From Candidatus Methylomirabilis sp. (GTDB lineage: Bacteria > Muiribacteriota > Ozemobacteria > Ozemobacterales > Ozemobacteraceae), in contig DYKG01000022.1 in NCBI GenBank assembly GCA_020722725.1, forward strand, positions 1-56,161: a stretch of DNA of 56,161 nucleotides. The letters run 5' to 3'. This document shows, piece after piece, positions 8,473-18,600 of this stretch. Under the pieces are notes generated by a model. The model searched no databases, was not told where the DNA came from, and was given only the letters and a program-made list of their open reading frames with translations. Position 1 is the first letter of the stretch. The number at the start of each line of letters is the position of its first letter. The position numbers were made by a program, and so were the translations under genes.

Positions 8473-8508
8473 CCTCCTTGATTGTCGTCTTCCAGCGCAT
8501 CCTTGCAC
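8473..8508 (-). promoter_or_regulatory. Flagellin leader: SD plus GUGC/GCGC hairpin with GGA loop
   Basis: The hairpin at 8495-8508 on the minus strand is GTGC, loop AAGGAT, GCGC, with one U-G pair. CAAGGAUG matches the core of the CsrA SELEX consensus. The second GGA is in the Shine-Dalgarno at 8473-8477. Confidence 0.6.
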
Positions 8509-8616
8509 TGAATCTCCTTAATTTTTCAGACCGGTTTCTTTTTTACAATTCGCCTAATGCCTCCTTTCTATTTACTGCTTCGGTCAAAACAGCCTATTTT
8601 TCCTCGTCTATTAGGT

Positions 8617-8667
8617 CTATCGACATTAGCCCCCACATCCTTTCGGCCTATTTTTCAGCCATTTTTA
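8617..8667 (-). promoter_or_regulatory. Two overlapping sigma-28-like promoter candidates
   Basis: Candidate A is TAAA (8667-8664), 16 nt, GCCGAAAG (-10 ending near 8640). Candidate B is GAAA (8644-8641), 16 nt, GTCGATAG (8624-8617). Each departs slightly from consensus. Either would give a 145-170 nt leader for the 8466 flagellin, including its CsrA-type hairpin. Confidence 0.4.
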
Positions 8668-8876
8668 AGATTAAAGGCAATTTTTAAAAAATTGCTTCGT
8701 TTTTATACTAAAATTATCTAATTTTCATCAATTTTATATAATTTTATCGGATCAATCCAATTTTCATTTTAATAAAGCAAAGCGATTGTGTATTCAATTG
8801 CGTTTCAAAATCTTGAAATTCTTTGTGTTCTTATACCAGCCACATATTTTTCGTCGCATTCTCGGGCTTTATTGCA

Positions 8877-8896
8877 GGTCGGCGCAGTGGCCGATC
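8877..8896. repeat. Short GC-rich hairpin in an intergenic stretch
   Basis: GGTCGGC (8877-8883) pairs with GCCGATC (8890-8896) around a 6-nt loop, next to CCCTACGA. It resembles the short palindromic elements dispersed in many genomes. The rest of the 8668-9014 gap is AT-rich and shows no gene. Confidence 0.25.
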
Positions 8897-9014
8897 CCTA
8901 CGAATATTTTTTGTCACCCGCATTAGTGAATGTGGCGTCTTGATCCACGCTTTTGGGTCTACAAACTCTTGCAAATGCAATTCATTATAAAACGCTGCAA
9001 TCGTTTGCAACACA

Positions 9015-9043
9015 AAAAACCGGGCCGGCACCACGGCCGGCCC
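9015..9043 (-). terminator. Rho-independent terminator after the CoA-disulfide reductase-like gene
   Basis: The stem GGGCCGGC/GCCGGCCC (9022-9029 with 9036-9043) is followed on the minus strand by GTTTTTT. It lies about 30 nt after the stop codon at 9075. Confidence 0.85.
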
Positions 9044-9074
9044 AAACAAATATTTTTTTGAAATTTTTATTAGA

Positions 9075-11519
9075 TCAGATGAAAAGACCAGAAGTGCTCT
9101 TGCTCAATTCATCGATATACATTGCAACTCCGCCAATTTCAACGCCTTCGATGAGTTCAGACTCTTTGATTCCCATTACATCCATGCTCATTGAGCAGGC
9201 GACAAGCCTAACCTTATTATCAACAGCAGTCTTGAGCAGATCTTTCAAAGATGTCACATGCTTGTCACTCATGACTTTATGCATCATCATTGTTCCCATG
9301 CCACCCATATGCATTTTTGAAAGCTTCAGACCATCAACACCCTTGGGCAACATCATTCCAAACATCTTTTCAACCAGATTCTTTTCAATCGGCTTTTCAG
9401 ATTCTTTGCGCAACAGGCTCAAGCCCCAGAAGGTGAAGAACAGAGTAGTTTCATAACCGGCTGCCGCAGCCCCGTTGGCGATAATCAATGCGGCCATGGC
9501 CTTATCAAGATCATTGCTGAAAATAACATTGGTCATTTTCTTCTGGCAGGTAGTCAAAGCGGTGCATTCAAGCTTTCCAACTTTCCTTACTACTGCCTTG
9601 AATTTTCCACCGGCAATCTTGTCAATCGAAACACACTGGTTGCCAGTCGAGCGGCACCAGGCCGGCACATCTGCAGCAAAACCAGGATCAGTGGCAATAA
9701 CTTCAATAGCCTGCCCCTTGTTAATCTTATCTACCGCTTCCCGCAATTTGCTGATTGGCCCCGGACACTGGAGCCCGGAAACATCTATCTGCGCCACAAT
9801 CTGCAGCTGCGCTTCACTACTTTCAAGCTGCAATTCTTTTTCGCCGCCGGCATCATCGGTCATTTGCGCCTTATCATAAATGGCATTCTTATGAACCATG
9901 CTATAGGTTTTGTAACCGCCATCAAGATTGGAAACCGAAAAGCCTTTCTGTTTAAGGATTCTATAAGCCAGATACCCTCTTAAGCCAGCCTGGCAATAAA
10001 CCATGTATTCTTTATCAGGCGAAAGCTCGCCAATACGCTCACGAATTTCATGCAGAGGAATATGCATGGCACCCGGAATGGCACCAGCCATAACTTCTTC
10101 AGTAGTTCTGACATCGAGAAGTCGTTTTCGGCCACCGAATTTTTCGATGTCGGCAACATGAAAATGCTCTGAAGCACCTCGAAGCAGGTTTGCCGCAACC
10201 ATACCCGCATAATTGACCGGATCTTTTGCCGAACCGTAAGGCGGAGCATAACAAAGTTCAAGCTCTTCGAGGTCATAAACGGTTAAACCTGCCCTTATCG
10301 CAACCGCAAGAACATCGATACGCTTATCAACCCCTTCAAGGCCAACTGCCTGCGCGCCAAGCACTTTTCCATTTTCAGGATCATACAACACTTTCAACGA
10401 AATTGAAGTAGCGCCCGGATAATAACTCGCATGATTGGCGGGATGGACAAATACCTTATCAAATTTAATTGAATTTTTAACTGCCTGCTTTTCGCTCAAG
10501 CCAGTCATGGCAAAAGTTAAATCAAATACTTTGCATATGGCAGAGCCCTGAGTATCGCGGTATTCACGCTTCATTCCCAAAATGTTGTCGGCGGCAATAC
10601 GACCCTGTCGGTTTGCCGGCCCGGCTAACGGAATCAAAGCAGGCTGACCGCTCATCAGATCAGTAACTTCAACAGCATCGCCTACCGCATAAATCGCCGG
10701 ATCACTGGTCTGCATGAAGCTGTTAACCTTGATGCCTCCAGTTTTGCCGATTTCGAGCCCGGCTTCTTTTGCAAGTTTGTTTTCGGGCCTGACGCCGATA
10801 GCCATGATTGCCAAATCAACTTCATGCTTTTCACCCGAACTTAATGTTGCTTTAAGACGCTTGCCGGACGGTTCAAACGATGTTACCGACTGACCCAGCT
10901 TAAGCTTGACCCCTTGCATCTCAATTTCGGTATGCAACATTGCAGCCATTTCAGGGTCAGATGGCCCCATTACCTGGTGTGCCAGTTCAACCAGCACAAC
11001 ATTGATGCCCATGTGGCGCAAAGATTCAGTCATCTCAAGACCAATGTAGCCACCACCAATCACCAGAGCATCCTTACTGCCTTCGGCGACCGATTTGATC
11101 CGATCCATGTCTTCAAGATTCCGCAACGAGAAAATATTCGGGCTGTCAGCGCCTGGAATCGGCGGCTTGAACGGTGCAGCCCCCGGACTTAGAATTAAAT
11201 GATCATATGATTCAACGTATTCTTCGTTTTTCTGCAGATTTTTTACGGTAATCTGCTTTTTTTCGCGATTGATGTTAAGCACTTCATTGAAAATGCGAAC
11301 ATCAATGGCAAACTTGCTTTTCATGATCTCGGGAGTGGTAACCAGCAAATTTTCGCGATTGTCGATTACACCGCTTACATGATAAGGTAAGCCGCAATTG
11401 GCAAAAGAAATGTGTTCTCCACGCTCAAAAAGAATAATTTCTGCATCTTCGCTGAGCCTTCTGGCTCTGGCCGCCGCGCTCGCCCCACCGGCAACCCCAC
11501 CTACGATTAGAATCTTCAT
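9075..11519 (-). CDS. Four-domain flavoprotein: CoA-disulfide reductase-rhodanese-TusA-DsrE fusion
   Basis: Probable NAD(P)H-dependent CoA-disulfide/persulfide reductase handling reactive sulfur. Domains in order: FAD/NAD pyridine nucleotide-disulfide oxidoreductase with a GGVAGGASAAAR dinucleotide fold and the single redox Cys42 (SFANCGLPYH) typical of CoADR; a dimerisation domain to about 445; a rhodanese domain (about 455-540) with active loop CQAGLRG; a TusA/SirA domain with the LQCPGP motif; and a C-terminal DsrE/F-like domain with a conserved cysteine in VACSMSMDVMG. At 814 residues it is far longer than the 440-560 residue CoADR or CoADR-rhodanese proteins. All expected cysteines are present. 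It starts 11 nt after the thioredoxin gene, so the two are likely co-transcribed and thioredoxin may reduce its persulfides. The family assignment is strong, the exact substrate is not known. Confidence 0.9.
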   Translation of the reverse strand: MKILIVGGVAGGASAAARARRLSEDAEIILFERGEHISFANCGLPYHVSGVIDNRENLLVTTPEIMKSKFAIDVRIFNEVLNINREKKQITVKNLQKNEEYVESYDHLILSPGAAPFKPPIPGADSPNIFSLRNLEDMDRIKSVAEGSKDALVIGGGYIGLEMTESLRHMGINVVLVELAHQVMGPSDPEMAAMLHTEIEMQGVKLKLGQSVTSFEPSGKRLKATLSSGEKHEVDLAIMAIGVRPENKLAKEAGLEIGKTGGIKVNSFMQTSDPAIYAVGDAVEVTDLMSGQPALIPLAGPANRQGRIAADNILGMKREYRDTQGSAICKVFDLTFAMTGLSEKQAVKNSIKFDKVFVHPANHASYYPGATSISLKVLYDPENGKVLGAQAVGLEGVDKRIDVLAVAIRAGLTVYDLEELELCYAPPYGSAKDPVNYAGMVAANLLRGASEHFHVADIEKFGGRKRLLDVRTTEEVMAGAIPGAMHIPLHEIRERIGELSPDKEYMVYCQAGLRGYLAYRILKQKGFSVSNLDGGYKTYSMVHKNAIYDKAQMTDDAGGEKELQLESSEAQLQIVAQIDVSGLQCPGPISKLREAVDKINKGQAIEVIATDPGFAADVPAWCRSTGNQCVSIDKIAGGKFKAVVRKVGKLECTALTTCQKKMTNVIFSNDLDKAMAALIIANGAAAAGYETTLFFTFWGLSLLRKESEKPIEKNLVEKMFGMMLPKGVDGLKLSKMHMGGMGTMMMHKVMSDKHVTSLKDLLKTAVDNKVRLVACSMSMDVMGIKESELIEGVEIGGVAMYIDELSKSTSGLFI

Positions 11520-11530
11520 GCTGAATCTCC

Positions 11531-11842
11531 TTAGGATACTGCGTTAACTAAAGTTTCTTCAGTCTGCAGACCCTGAAAAACCTTTACCGGCTGCCCACCT
11601 TTGAAAACAATCAGGGTAGGTATTGAAAAAATGTTGAATTTTGCTGCAATATCAGGACTTTCTTCAACGTTAAGCTTTGCTATTTTAGCCTTTTCACCAA
11701 CCCTCTGGGCAACTTTTTCAAGAATCGGCAACTGCATCTGGCAGGGCCCGCACCAGGGTGCCCAGAAATCTACCAGAACCGTTCCCTGGCCAACGCTTTC
11801 CTGAAAATTAATTGAATTGATTTTTTCTACAGACGCGCTCAT
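11531..11842 (-). CDS. trxA: Thioredoxin
   Basis: A 103-residue protein with the classic WCGPC active site (Cys31, Cys34) and the cis-proline segment FSIPTLIVFKGG, which matches the length and fold of thioredoxin. The frame is open to 11986, but ATG 11842 is chosen because AAAGGAG lies just upstream and MSASVEKINSINF begins where thioredoxins begin. It is the first gene of a two-gene unit with the CoA-disulfide reductase fusion, and a sigma-54-like promoter candidate lies upstream. Confidence 0.93.
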   Translation of the reverse strand: MSASVEKINSINFQESVGQGTVLVDFWAPWCGPCQMQLPILEKVAQRVGEKAKIAKLNVEESPDIAAKFNIFSIPTLIVFKGGQPVKVFQGLQTEETLVNAVS

Positions 11843-11879
11843 TTTGAAATCTCCTTTAAAAAAATTTTGCTTTGGGTAA

Positions 11880-11896
11880 CGCAGAAACTGTGCCAA
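11880..11896 (-). promoter_or_regulatory. Candidate sigma-54 (-24/-12) promoter for trxA unit
   Basis: The minus strand TTGGCAC-N5-CTGC has GG and GC separated by exactly 10 nt, as sigma-54 promoters require, with one mismatch in the -12 element. It lies about 38 nt upstream of the thioredoxin ATG. No activator-binding site is evident. Confidence 0.4.
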
Positions 11897-12018
11897 CTCA
11901 AGCAAAATATGACCAAAGCATAGCCTGGAGACTTTTTTCACAAATGAAACCCAGTGAAATAAACGCAACCTATTGCGTAACCGCAACCTTGTTGCGCAAC
12001 CAGGACAAAGAATCAGGC

Positions 12019-12047
12019 AAAAGAAAAGGGTTGCCCGCAGGCAACCC
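12019..12047 (-). terminator. Rho-independent terminator after the 873-aa flagellin
   Basis: A perfect 8-bp stem GGGTTGCC/GGCAACCC (12028-12047) with a 4-nt loop is followed on the minus strand by TTTTCTTTT. It lies 25 nt after the flagellin stop. Confidence 0.85.
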
Positions 12048-12071
12048 GGTGCAAACCTATGTATTATACTT

Positions 12072-14693
12072 TTATCTGAGCAGGTCTAGAACGGACTGGG
12101 CTGAAACGTTGGCCTGTCCAACCATAGCATTACTTGCCTGCTGCAAAATCTGAGACTGGGTCATTTCAATGACTTCGGCAGCCATATCGACGTCTCTGAT
12201 TCGAGATTCTGATGCGGTCATATTCTGCAGAGCCACACGCAAACTATTATTTGTGTAATTCATGCGGTTTTCAATGGCACCCAATTTGGCACGTTCTGAA
12301 GAAATGCGCTGCAAAGCTTTATCGATCAGACCAATTGCGATTTCAGATGATTTAACCGTGGTAAGATCAAGATCTTCGATGCCCAATGCCCGGCAATCAG
12401 TTCTGATGATGTTGGCTTTAGCGGTGTGACCCTGATTCGGCCCAATCTGGAACTGAATCGAAGTATCTTTCATATGCATGGTAAATGCATACTGACCAAC
12501 ACCATTCTCATAAGCGACCGGATCAATATCAAATATCTTTTTGATCGTGTTGAGTGAATCTGGACTGCCCAACTCGGTCATAACAACCTTGCCGTCTTTA
12601 CCTGGAATGGTGGAAAAGAATCGAATAGTCTGAGCTACAGTGTTAATTTCTGCATTAACCTTTACGCCCTGAGTGCTGGCTTGAGAGTTAACCAGGTTAG
12701 CGATTTCTACCAGTGACCTGAACGAGTTGCCACTCATCGCATCTGCAGCGCTAAATGTTATAACCATGCCGTTGCCATCAAGGTCAGCAATATAGAACGA
12801 GAGATTGTCCACTCCGACAGATGCAGTGCTTTCGGCTATGACATAGCCAAACCTGCTTGAAGCCTGGTCATAGGCGAAATTCTGATTGGTTGGATTACCG
12901 TCAAAGCCTGAACTGGTGGTCTGTTCATACATTCTCAGACCAACTGAAACGTTCTGACCACCACCGGCATCGGCAATGGTGAAGTTCGACTGCACACCTG
13001 TTTCCAGAGATCGGAAAGCAAGAACGCCATTGCTGTTTTCGGCAACGATGCGCAGGTTGTTTGCGCCAATCTGCATATTGATGGCTTCGACCAGTGAATT
13101 GAGACCGCCTGCAGTATAGTTACCGGTAAGGGTAATGGTTGTCGCCGAAGTAGCAGAATGCTGGTCGGTAACAGTGAAAATAATGTCGGTAAGACCCGCC
13201 TGTGAGAAATCAAAGCTGTTGATCAAATCATAGGCTTTTGCCACACCCGGGTTACCACCGGAGCCAGTATATCGGCCATTGGCAATACCGAGCGGGTTTG
13301 TCGCATCAGTAGTAGAGCTGATTGAGACATAAGCTGCTGAACCAGTGTTGAGCGTGTAGAATTCAATGGCATAATGATCGTTGATTCTTGCTCTTACCAG
13401 GCTGTTTGCATTAGTCAGATCGGCGTTCATAATCGAGGCAATCTGACTCATGCTGAAAACGCCGCTGGCAACGGTAATTGTTACAGTACCCGCTGCTGAA
13501 GTGGAATCATCAACATCGAAGTTGAAACCGGCGGCAATTGAAATGCCCATGGTAGCAGAAATTGAATCTACACGGGCAGAAAGCGGCGGTTCAAAAGTAA
13601 GATCAATGCCTTCGATAAGACCAGCGGCTCGATGACCGGCAATCTGAGTGGTCATGGTCTGTCTTTCGCCATAAGGAACACCAAGATTGGTTACGGCAAT
13701 TGAATAAACCGGATCTTCGGGAGCAACGACCTGCTGAAAACCAAGCGCTTTAACCAGGCTTTCTTCGCCGGTAAAATTGATGCGGCCCAGTTCACCGTTG
13801 CGGCCTGAGGTTACCAGAATCTGACCATTGTTTTCACCATAAGTCATAAACAGTGATTCTGAACCTTCAAAGTGCAGACCCTTGCCAAGCTGGTCTTCAG
13901 TCATGGCTGCCTGAATTCTTTCGGACAACTGATTCAGGGTAAGGTCTTTGCTGACCACGATTTCGCCCTGGCTGTTATCGCCCTGCAAAAACAAAGTCTG
14001 CGGCAGATCGAGAATAAAATGACCATTTGAATCATAGAAATTTGACAATGATTGCAAAGTGGTGCTGCCAGTTGCGATTTCGCCTTCAACGGTAGTAAAA
14101 ATGTTTGAGTGCTGCCGTTCAGGAGTGCCGTCGTAGACCTTCATACCAACCCCTGGTATGTATTCGGACTTCGGCCACACCACTACAGAGAAATCAGAAA
14201 AGGTTAATACCTCGCCAGAAACGACTGGATCGAGGTTCTTGGGATCACTGGTGGAAATTTTAGCAGTTCCACTGCCATCAAGCAGTTTTCTGGTATTGAA
14301 TTCAGTACCGTAAGAAATTCTGTTGATGTCTTCTTTGAGCTGAGCGATTTCTTTCTGAATTTCGAGTCTGTCAGAAGTGGTAAGGGTGTCGTTACCTGAC
14401 TGCAGAGCAAGTTCACGCATGCGCTGTAACATGCTGTGGGTTTCATTCAGCGCGCCTTCGGCTGTTTGAATAAGACTGATTCCATCCTGGACATTCATGA
14501 TGGCCCGATTAATACCCCGCACCTGAGTGCGAAGCTTCTCGGAAACCGTCAGGCCAGCGGCATCATCTGATGCTCGGTTAATTCTTAAGCCTGACGAAAG
14601 GCGCTCGATTGAGCTAGACAATCTGCTGTCGTTTCTCACCAGATTGCTATGCGCATTTAGAGCCGTTATGTTTGTGTTAATACGCAGGGCCAT
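12072..14693 (-). CDS. hag: Divergent large flagellin (873 aa)
   Basis: Filament subunit or minor flagellin next to csrA. It begins MALRINTNITALNAHSNL, unlike the MSLRINQN paralogues, and ends VSAQSVLDLLR. The N-terminal (SSGLRINRASDDAAGLTVSE, ETHSMLQRMRELALQ) and C-terminal (TASESRIRDVDMAAEV) coiled coils are intact, and the C-terminal domain has QFQIGPNQGH. The central region (about residues 170-690) is longer than in the other four and lacks the SGFVDGxKD segment. ATG 14693 has GGAGG 7 nt upstream. The hairpin leader seen in the other flagellins is absent or very weak (AAACGGATTT near 14730), so its CsrA control may differ. Its position corresponds to Bacillus hag, downstream of csrA. Confidence 0.95.
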   Translation of the reverse strand: MALRINTNITALNAHSNLVRNDSRLSSSIERLSSGLRINRASDDAAGLTVSEKLRTQVRGINRAIMNVQDGISLIQTAEGALNETHSMLQRMRELALQSGNDTLTTSDRLEIQKEIAQLKEDINRISYGTEFNTRKLLDGSGTAKISTSDPKNLDPVVSGEVLTFSDFSVVVWPKSEYIPGVGMKVYDGTPERQHSNIFTTVEGEIATGSTTLQSLSNFYDSNGHFILDLPQTLFLQGDNSQGEIVVSKDLTLNQLSERIQAAMTEDQLGKGLHFEGSESLFMTYGENNGQILVTSGRNGELGRINFTGEESLVKALGFQQVVAPEDPVYSIAVTNLGVPYGERQTMTTQIAGHRAAGLIEGIDLTFEPPLSARVDSISATMGISIAAGFNFDVDDSTSAAGTVTITVASGVFSMSQIASIMNADLTNANSLVRARINDHYAIEFYTLNTGSAAYVSISSTTDATNPLGIANGRYTGSGGNPGVAKAYDLINSFDFSQAGLTDIIFTVTDQHSATSATTITLTGNYTAGGLNSLVEAINMQIGANNLRIVAENSNGVLAFRSLETGVQSNFTIADAGGGQNVSVGLRMYEQTTSSGFDGNPTNQNFAYDQASSRFGYVIAESTASVGVDNLSFYIADLDGNGMVITFSAADAMSGNSFRSLVEIANLVNSQASTQGVKVNAEINTVAQTIRFFSTIPGKDGKVVMTELGSPDSLNTIKKIFDIDPVAYENGVGQYAFTMHMKDTSIQFQIGPNQGHTAKANIIRTDCRALGIEDLDLTTVKSSEIAIGLIDKALQRISSERAKLGAIENRMNYTNNSLRVALQNMTASESRIRDVDMAAEVIEMTQSQILQQASNAMVGQANVSAQSVLDLLR

Positions 14694-14773
14694 AGGTTTG
14701 CCTCCATGACTAGTTGGGGTTAAATCCGTTTTTTATCTGCTTCGAAGCTTTATTTTTCCCCGTTCTACATACT

Positions 14774-14802
14774 CCATCGGAATTCTGACTCCCCTAACGT
14801 TA
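14774..14802 (-). promoter_or_regulatory. Weak sigma-28-like promoter candidate
   Basis: TAAC (14802-14799), 17 nt, TCCGATGG (14781-14774) lies 80 nt upstream of the 873-residue flagellin, between it and csrA. The spacing and last bases depart from the other promoters found here. Confidence 0.3.
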
Positions 14803-14854
14803 GCCCTATTTCCGACGATTATCACTAATTAAAATTCATTATCTCCGTTTTTCT

Positions 14855-15127
14855 TCATTTATCTTTGTTTTTAGCTTTAATATCTTTTTTTCCAAAGTTT
14901 TTAAGAATATCCTGAGGCAGGTTCTTAAGCGGATCAAGAGAGGTGATCTTAGCTGCTTCCCTGTTTTCTTTCTGGATTTCTTCATAAACTTCCCAGCGAT
15001 GAACCTTTACATTTCGCGGGGCATTAATACCAATTTTGACCTGGTCTTTACCAATATCGACCAGCACGATTTCGACATCGTCACCAATAATGATCTTTTC
15101 ATTAATCTTTCTGGCCAGTACCAGCAT
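14855..15127 (-). CDS. csrA: Carbon storage regulator CsrA
   Basis: RNA-binding translational regulator, homodimeric. [15 protein letters not shown] opens the beta-strand fold, and [13 protein letters not shown] contains the His43-Arg44 pair that contacts the GGA of target RNA. The protein is 90 residues: the core is followed by a lysine-rich tail about 30 residues longer than in enteric CsrA (61 aa). Bacillus CsrA also has an extended C-terminus, used for FliW binding. Its ATG overlaps the fliW stop (TAATG), indicating translational coupling. The local targets predicted from sequence are the GGA hairpins in the flagellin leaders. Confidence 0.97.
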   Translation of the reverse strand: MLVLARKINEKIIIGDDVEIVLVDIGKDQVKIGINAPRNVKVHRWEVYEEIQKENREAAKITSLDPLKNLPQDILKNFGKKDIKAKNKDK

Positions 15128-15624
15128 TATCCCTCACCATCCTTTTGATCGGAATCGAGAGAATCCTGGATCTCTTTCATCTTGGCAGCACGTTTTTCCA
15201 TTTCATCAAGAATGCGTGCTTTAACCGAGTGACGACTGTTGCCTGAAATGACCTGCCGGCCTTTGCGATTGGCGGCATTGATCACCAGCGGACCCTGAAG
15301 ATTGGCTGTCATATCTTTCGGATTCTGTGGAATTGAAACTATGACATACAGGACAGCATCTTCAGCACGTTTGAGAGCAATAAATTCCGCATCCGAATCT
15401 GAGATTTCAATATCGTATTCGAACATGAAGCTCAGGGGCTCAATAATTACGAACGCCAGATTCCCATCATCAACACATTGCAACCAACGGAACGGGCTTC
15501 CGTCATCCGTATTGAAAACAACATATCGATGGTAATCCTCAAAGCCCAGCAGGCCCTCTTGGAAGGTTATGATCTCTTCATCAGCAATGCTAATTTTTCC
15601 AAATCTTGATGTGGAAAGATTCAT
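15127..15624 (-). CDS. fliW: Flagellar assembly factor FliW
   Basis: CsrA antagonist. In Bacillus, FliW is held by unexported flagellin and, when released, binds CsrA and lifts repression of flagellin translation. The 165-residue protein shows family features: the early segment [23 protein letters not shown], the central [11 protein letters not shown], and [17 protein letters not shown]. The C-terminal 30 residues are charged and exceed the usual length of about 145. It lies 22 nt after flgL and overlaps csrA by 1 nt. Confidence 0.96.
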   Translation of the reverse strand: MNLSTSRFGKISIADEEIITFQEGLLGFEDYHRYVVFNTDDGSPFRWLQCVDDGNLAFVIIEPLSFMFEYDIEISDSDAEFIALKRAEDAVLYVIVSIPQNPKDMTANLQGPLVINAANRKGRQVISGNSRHSVKARILDEMEKRAAKMKEIQDSLDSDQKDGEG

Positions 15625-15646
15625 ACTTAACGCTTATTTCCTTCGC

Positions 15647-18600
15647 TTATCTGAGAAATTCCATCAAGGTTGTCTGCATCACCCTTGCTCCTGTCTGTAG
15701 TGCTGCCTGATAAGCAGTTTCCAGTTCAGTCATCCGGACGATAGCTCCAGCCATATCTATGTCTTCGACACTTGACAGCATTTTCTTTAGGTTTAAAGAA
15801 ATATTTTCCTGTTTTTCTTTGGTAGCAGTAACGCGATTGCTCTTGGTTCCTACCTCTGCATGCAATTTAAGTATTCGATTGAGATCTTCGTCGACCATTT
15901 TGAGGTTTTCTTCTGAAATCGCCTTGGCATCGTTGCGCAGAAGATTGTCCCGCAGATCCATCAAAGTTGTGAAAACCGATGGAGAATTGCCCAGGCCAAG
16001 AGATGACGCAACGTTTGGATTGCCCTCTGCCAGATCGCGCACTTTTATGAAAGGCTCGCCCTTGGTGTTGGTGAGATTGATTCTTCGCCCATCATCAGAG
16101 ATCCAGGCTTGAATGTTGAAATTAGCATCAGTGTTTGAAAACTTGTCAATCAGTTCACCGACTGTTTTAACCCCGGTCAGATCAATTTCTCCTGAGAACT
16201 CTCCGCTTTGAACATAGAGTTTGCCGGTTACCACACCACCGTCATTAACCCTTAAAGCACTTATCGGAGTAGTGCTGGTCATACCCGGGTCGATATCTTT
16301 GCCAACCCAGTTGTGATCAACAGTTTGCCCGACAATGCCCAGATCGAAGGCGCTGGTACTATCTATATCTATCACTTCAAGCTTTCCGGCGGCCCCATGG
16401 TTTTTATCGATGATTTCAAGCCCATTCTGATCTTTATTTATTCTTGCTTCAATATAGAGGCCATTGGCAGGATCGTTTATTTTGTCGAGAACATCACCGA
16501 TTGTTTCGCTGCCTCTCAGGTCAATTGCCTTGAAATGCCCGGCTTTATCGGTAATTCGAATATAGCCAAGATTAACCCCGGAATTGAATGTTCGTCCTGA
16601 ATTCAGAGCTTTAAGCTCAGTTTCCCGCGTTACAGCAGGATTCATGTCAAGAGACCCGGTCAGAGTTGGCAGAGCCTTTACCACGATTGCCGAGCCAGTC
16701 AAAACGTTATTTGTGTGATTACTGGTGTTAAGAATAAAACCCAGGTCACGACCGGTATTAGAGGTTTCTTCAATAGTAATGCCATAATTGCCGGCAACCG
16801 CATTCGGGTCAGAAACCACGAAGCGGTTGGCAGTAGTATCCCAGGTTGCCGTAAATTTTCCGGTGTTGTTGATTGCGGTAACTACATCACCAATTGTGAC
16901 TGCACCGGTAAGATCAACATCTACGGGTTGGCCATCAGCACCGCGAATAACCATGAAACCAATTTCAGGGGGCGGTGTCAGGCTTGAAAGAGGGTCTGCC
17001 GGAGTTAAACCACCGGGAATGAGTGAATCACCCACAATGGTATTACCCTGTGAAGATTTAAGAAGACCCAGATTCCTGGTAACCGTAGTAACTTCTTTTA
17101 CTGAAACCGGGTTATTGTCGAAAACTTCTTCTATTCTAAAATCATCGCCGCCAAAAGTATTGTCAGTTATTACAATTCTTTTACTGGGCAAATCGAAACT
17201 TGCAGTCTGGTTTCCGCCGGTCTGCAGATTGATTGCATCGATAACCTCTTGAGGGCTACCGACGCTGGTCAGGTCGACCCGGGTGGTAACTCCGTCATGG
17301 CCGGTGATATTGATATAGCCGGCCTCAATACCTTCTCCACCATTGAGAAAAGACAGAGGGGTGGCTTCCGATTCCATGTCTTCATCATAGGTTGAAAAAA
17401 TCTGATTGCCCGCACCGACGTTATTGAGAATTCCAAGATCGCTTGCAACATGCGGCTCGACATCTTTAATAAATAACTGACTGCGGGTCGAATCAACTGA
17501 AAAATCACCGGTGCCGCCGGTAATATCACTTAGATCGATGCGTTTGTGAATCATATCGAATGTAGCCTGAACACTGGAACCACCGTCTATGGCGTTGATT
17601 CTGGCAACCACATCGCCCACAGTTACCGCTCCGTTAAGGTCAACCCGGTGATTTCGGCCATCACGGGTGTTAATGTTGAGATAGCCCTCAGGAACACCCA
17701 GACCGCCATTCAGATCAGTCAGATTAGTAAATTCAGAAAGCATTTTTGGATCTGACAGACCGATAAGCGTGCTGGTCTGGCCTGCATTTCGGTATAAGCC
17801 TAGGGCTGCTGCTGTATCAGATGGAACTTCTTCGATACCTGCTTCAAATGATCTGGTTGCATTGATGATACCGATCACATCATCAAGGGTGTGGGCGGTT
17901 GAGAGATCGACTTTGTGCTGAACCAGGTTCTGGTCGGTAATCAGAATCATACCCTTCTGAACACCTTCACCGGAGTTCAGTGCATCGAGCGGCAGGCTTT
18001 TCTCAAGAGGGGGGTAAGTATAACTGAAACCTGGTGTTGGAGTAATTACGCTTGATCCAAAAAAAATCTCATGACCGGTCACGCTCTTTTCAACTATTGT
18101 TCCACGATCAATTTCTGAGGTAATTCTTTTGTTATCGCCACCGTAAATAATATCCATCGGGTTGTTAAGGTTGACATCTTCTCTGACATCACCCAGTGAA
18201 AAGGTCACCATATTGGTATTGGCACCGGAATTCAATCCGGTAAGATATTCAAATGGTTTTTTGTCAACGTCATGACCGGCAAAAATGTATTGCCCAGCAA
18301 CATTGGTGTTGCCAACATCAACCAGATGCAGAAGAATTTCGTTGATTTCTTCAGCAATTGCATCTCGATCAGCCTGCACCAGAGTATCGTTAGCGCCTTG
18401 AACCGCAAGTTCGCGCACGCGCTGAATTGCAGTTTCAACCGTGGTAAGTGATGCATCGATATTCTGATACCACTGATTGGCATTGTCTACATTCGCTGAG
18501 AACTGTTTGTTTTCAACTATTTCAGTTTTATACAGCATCGACAATGCACTTGCTGTAGGGCTTTCAGAAGGTCTACTGAAATTTTTACCGGAACTCACCT

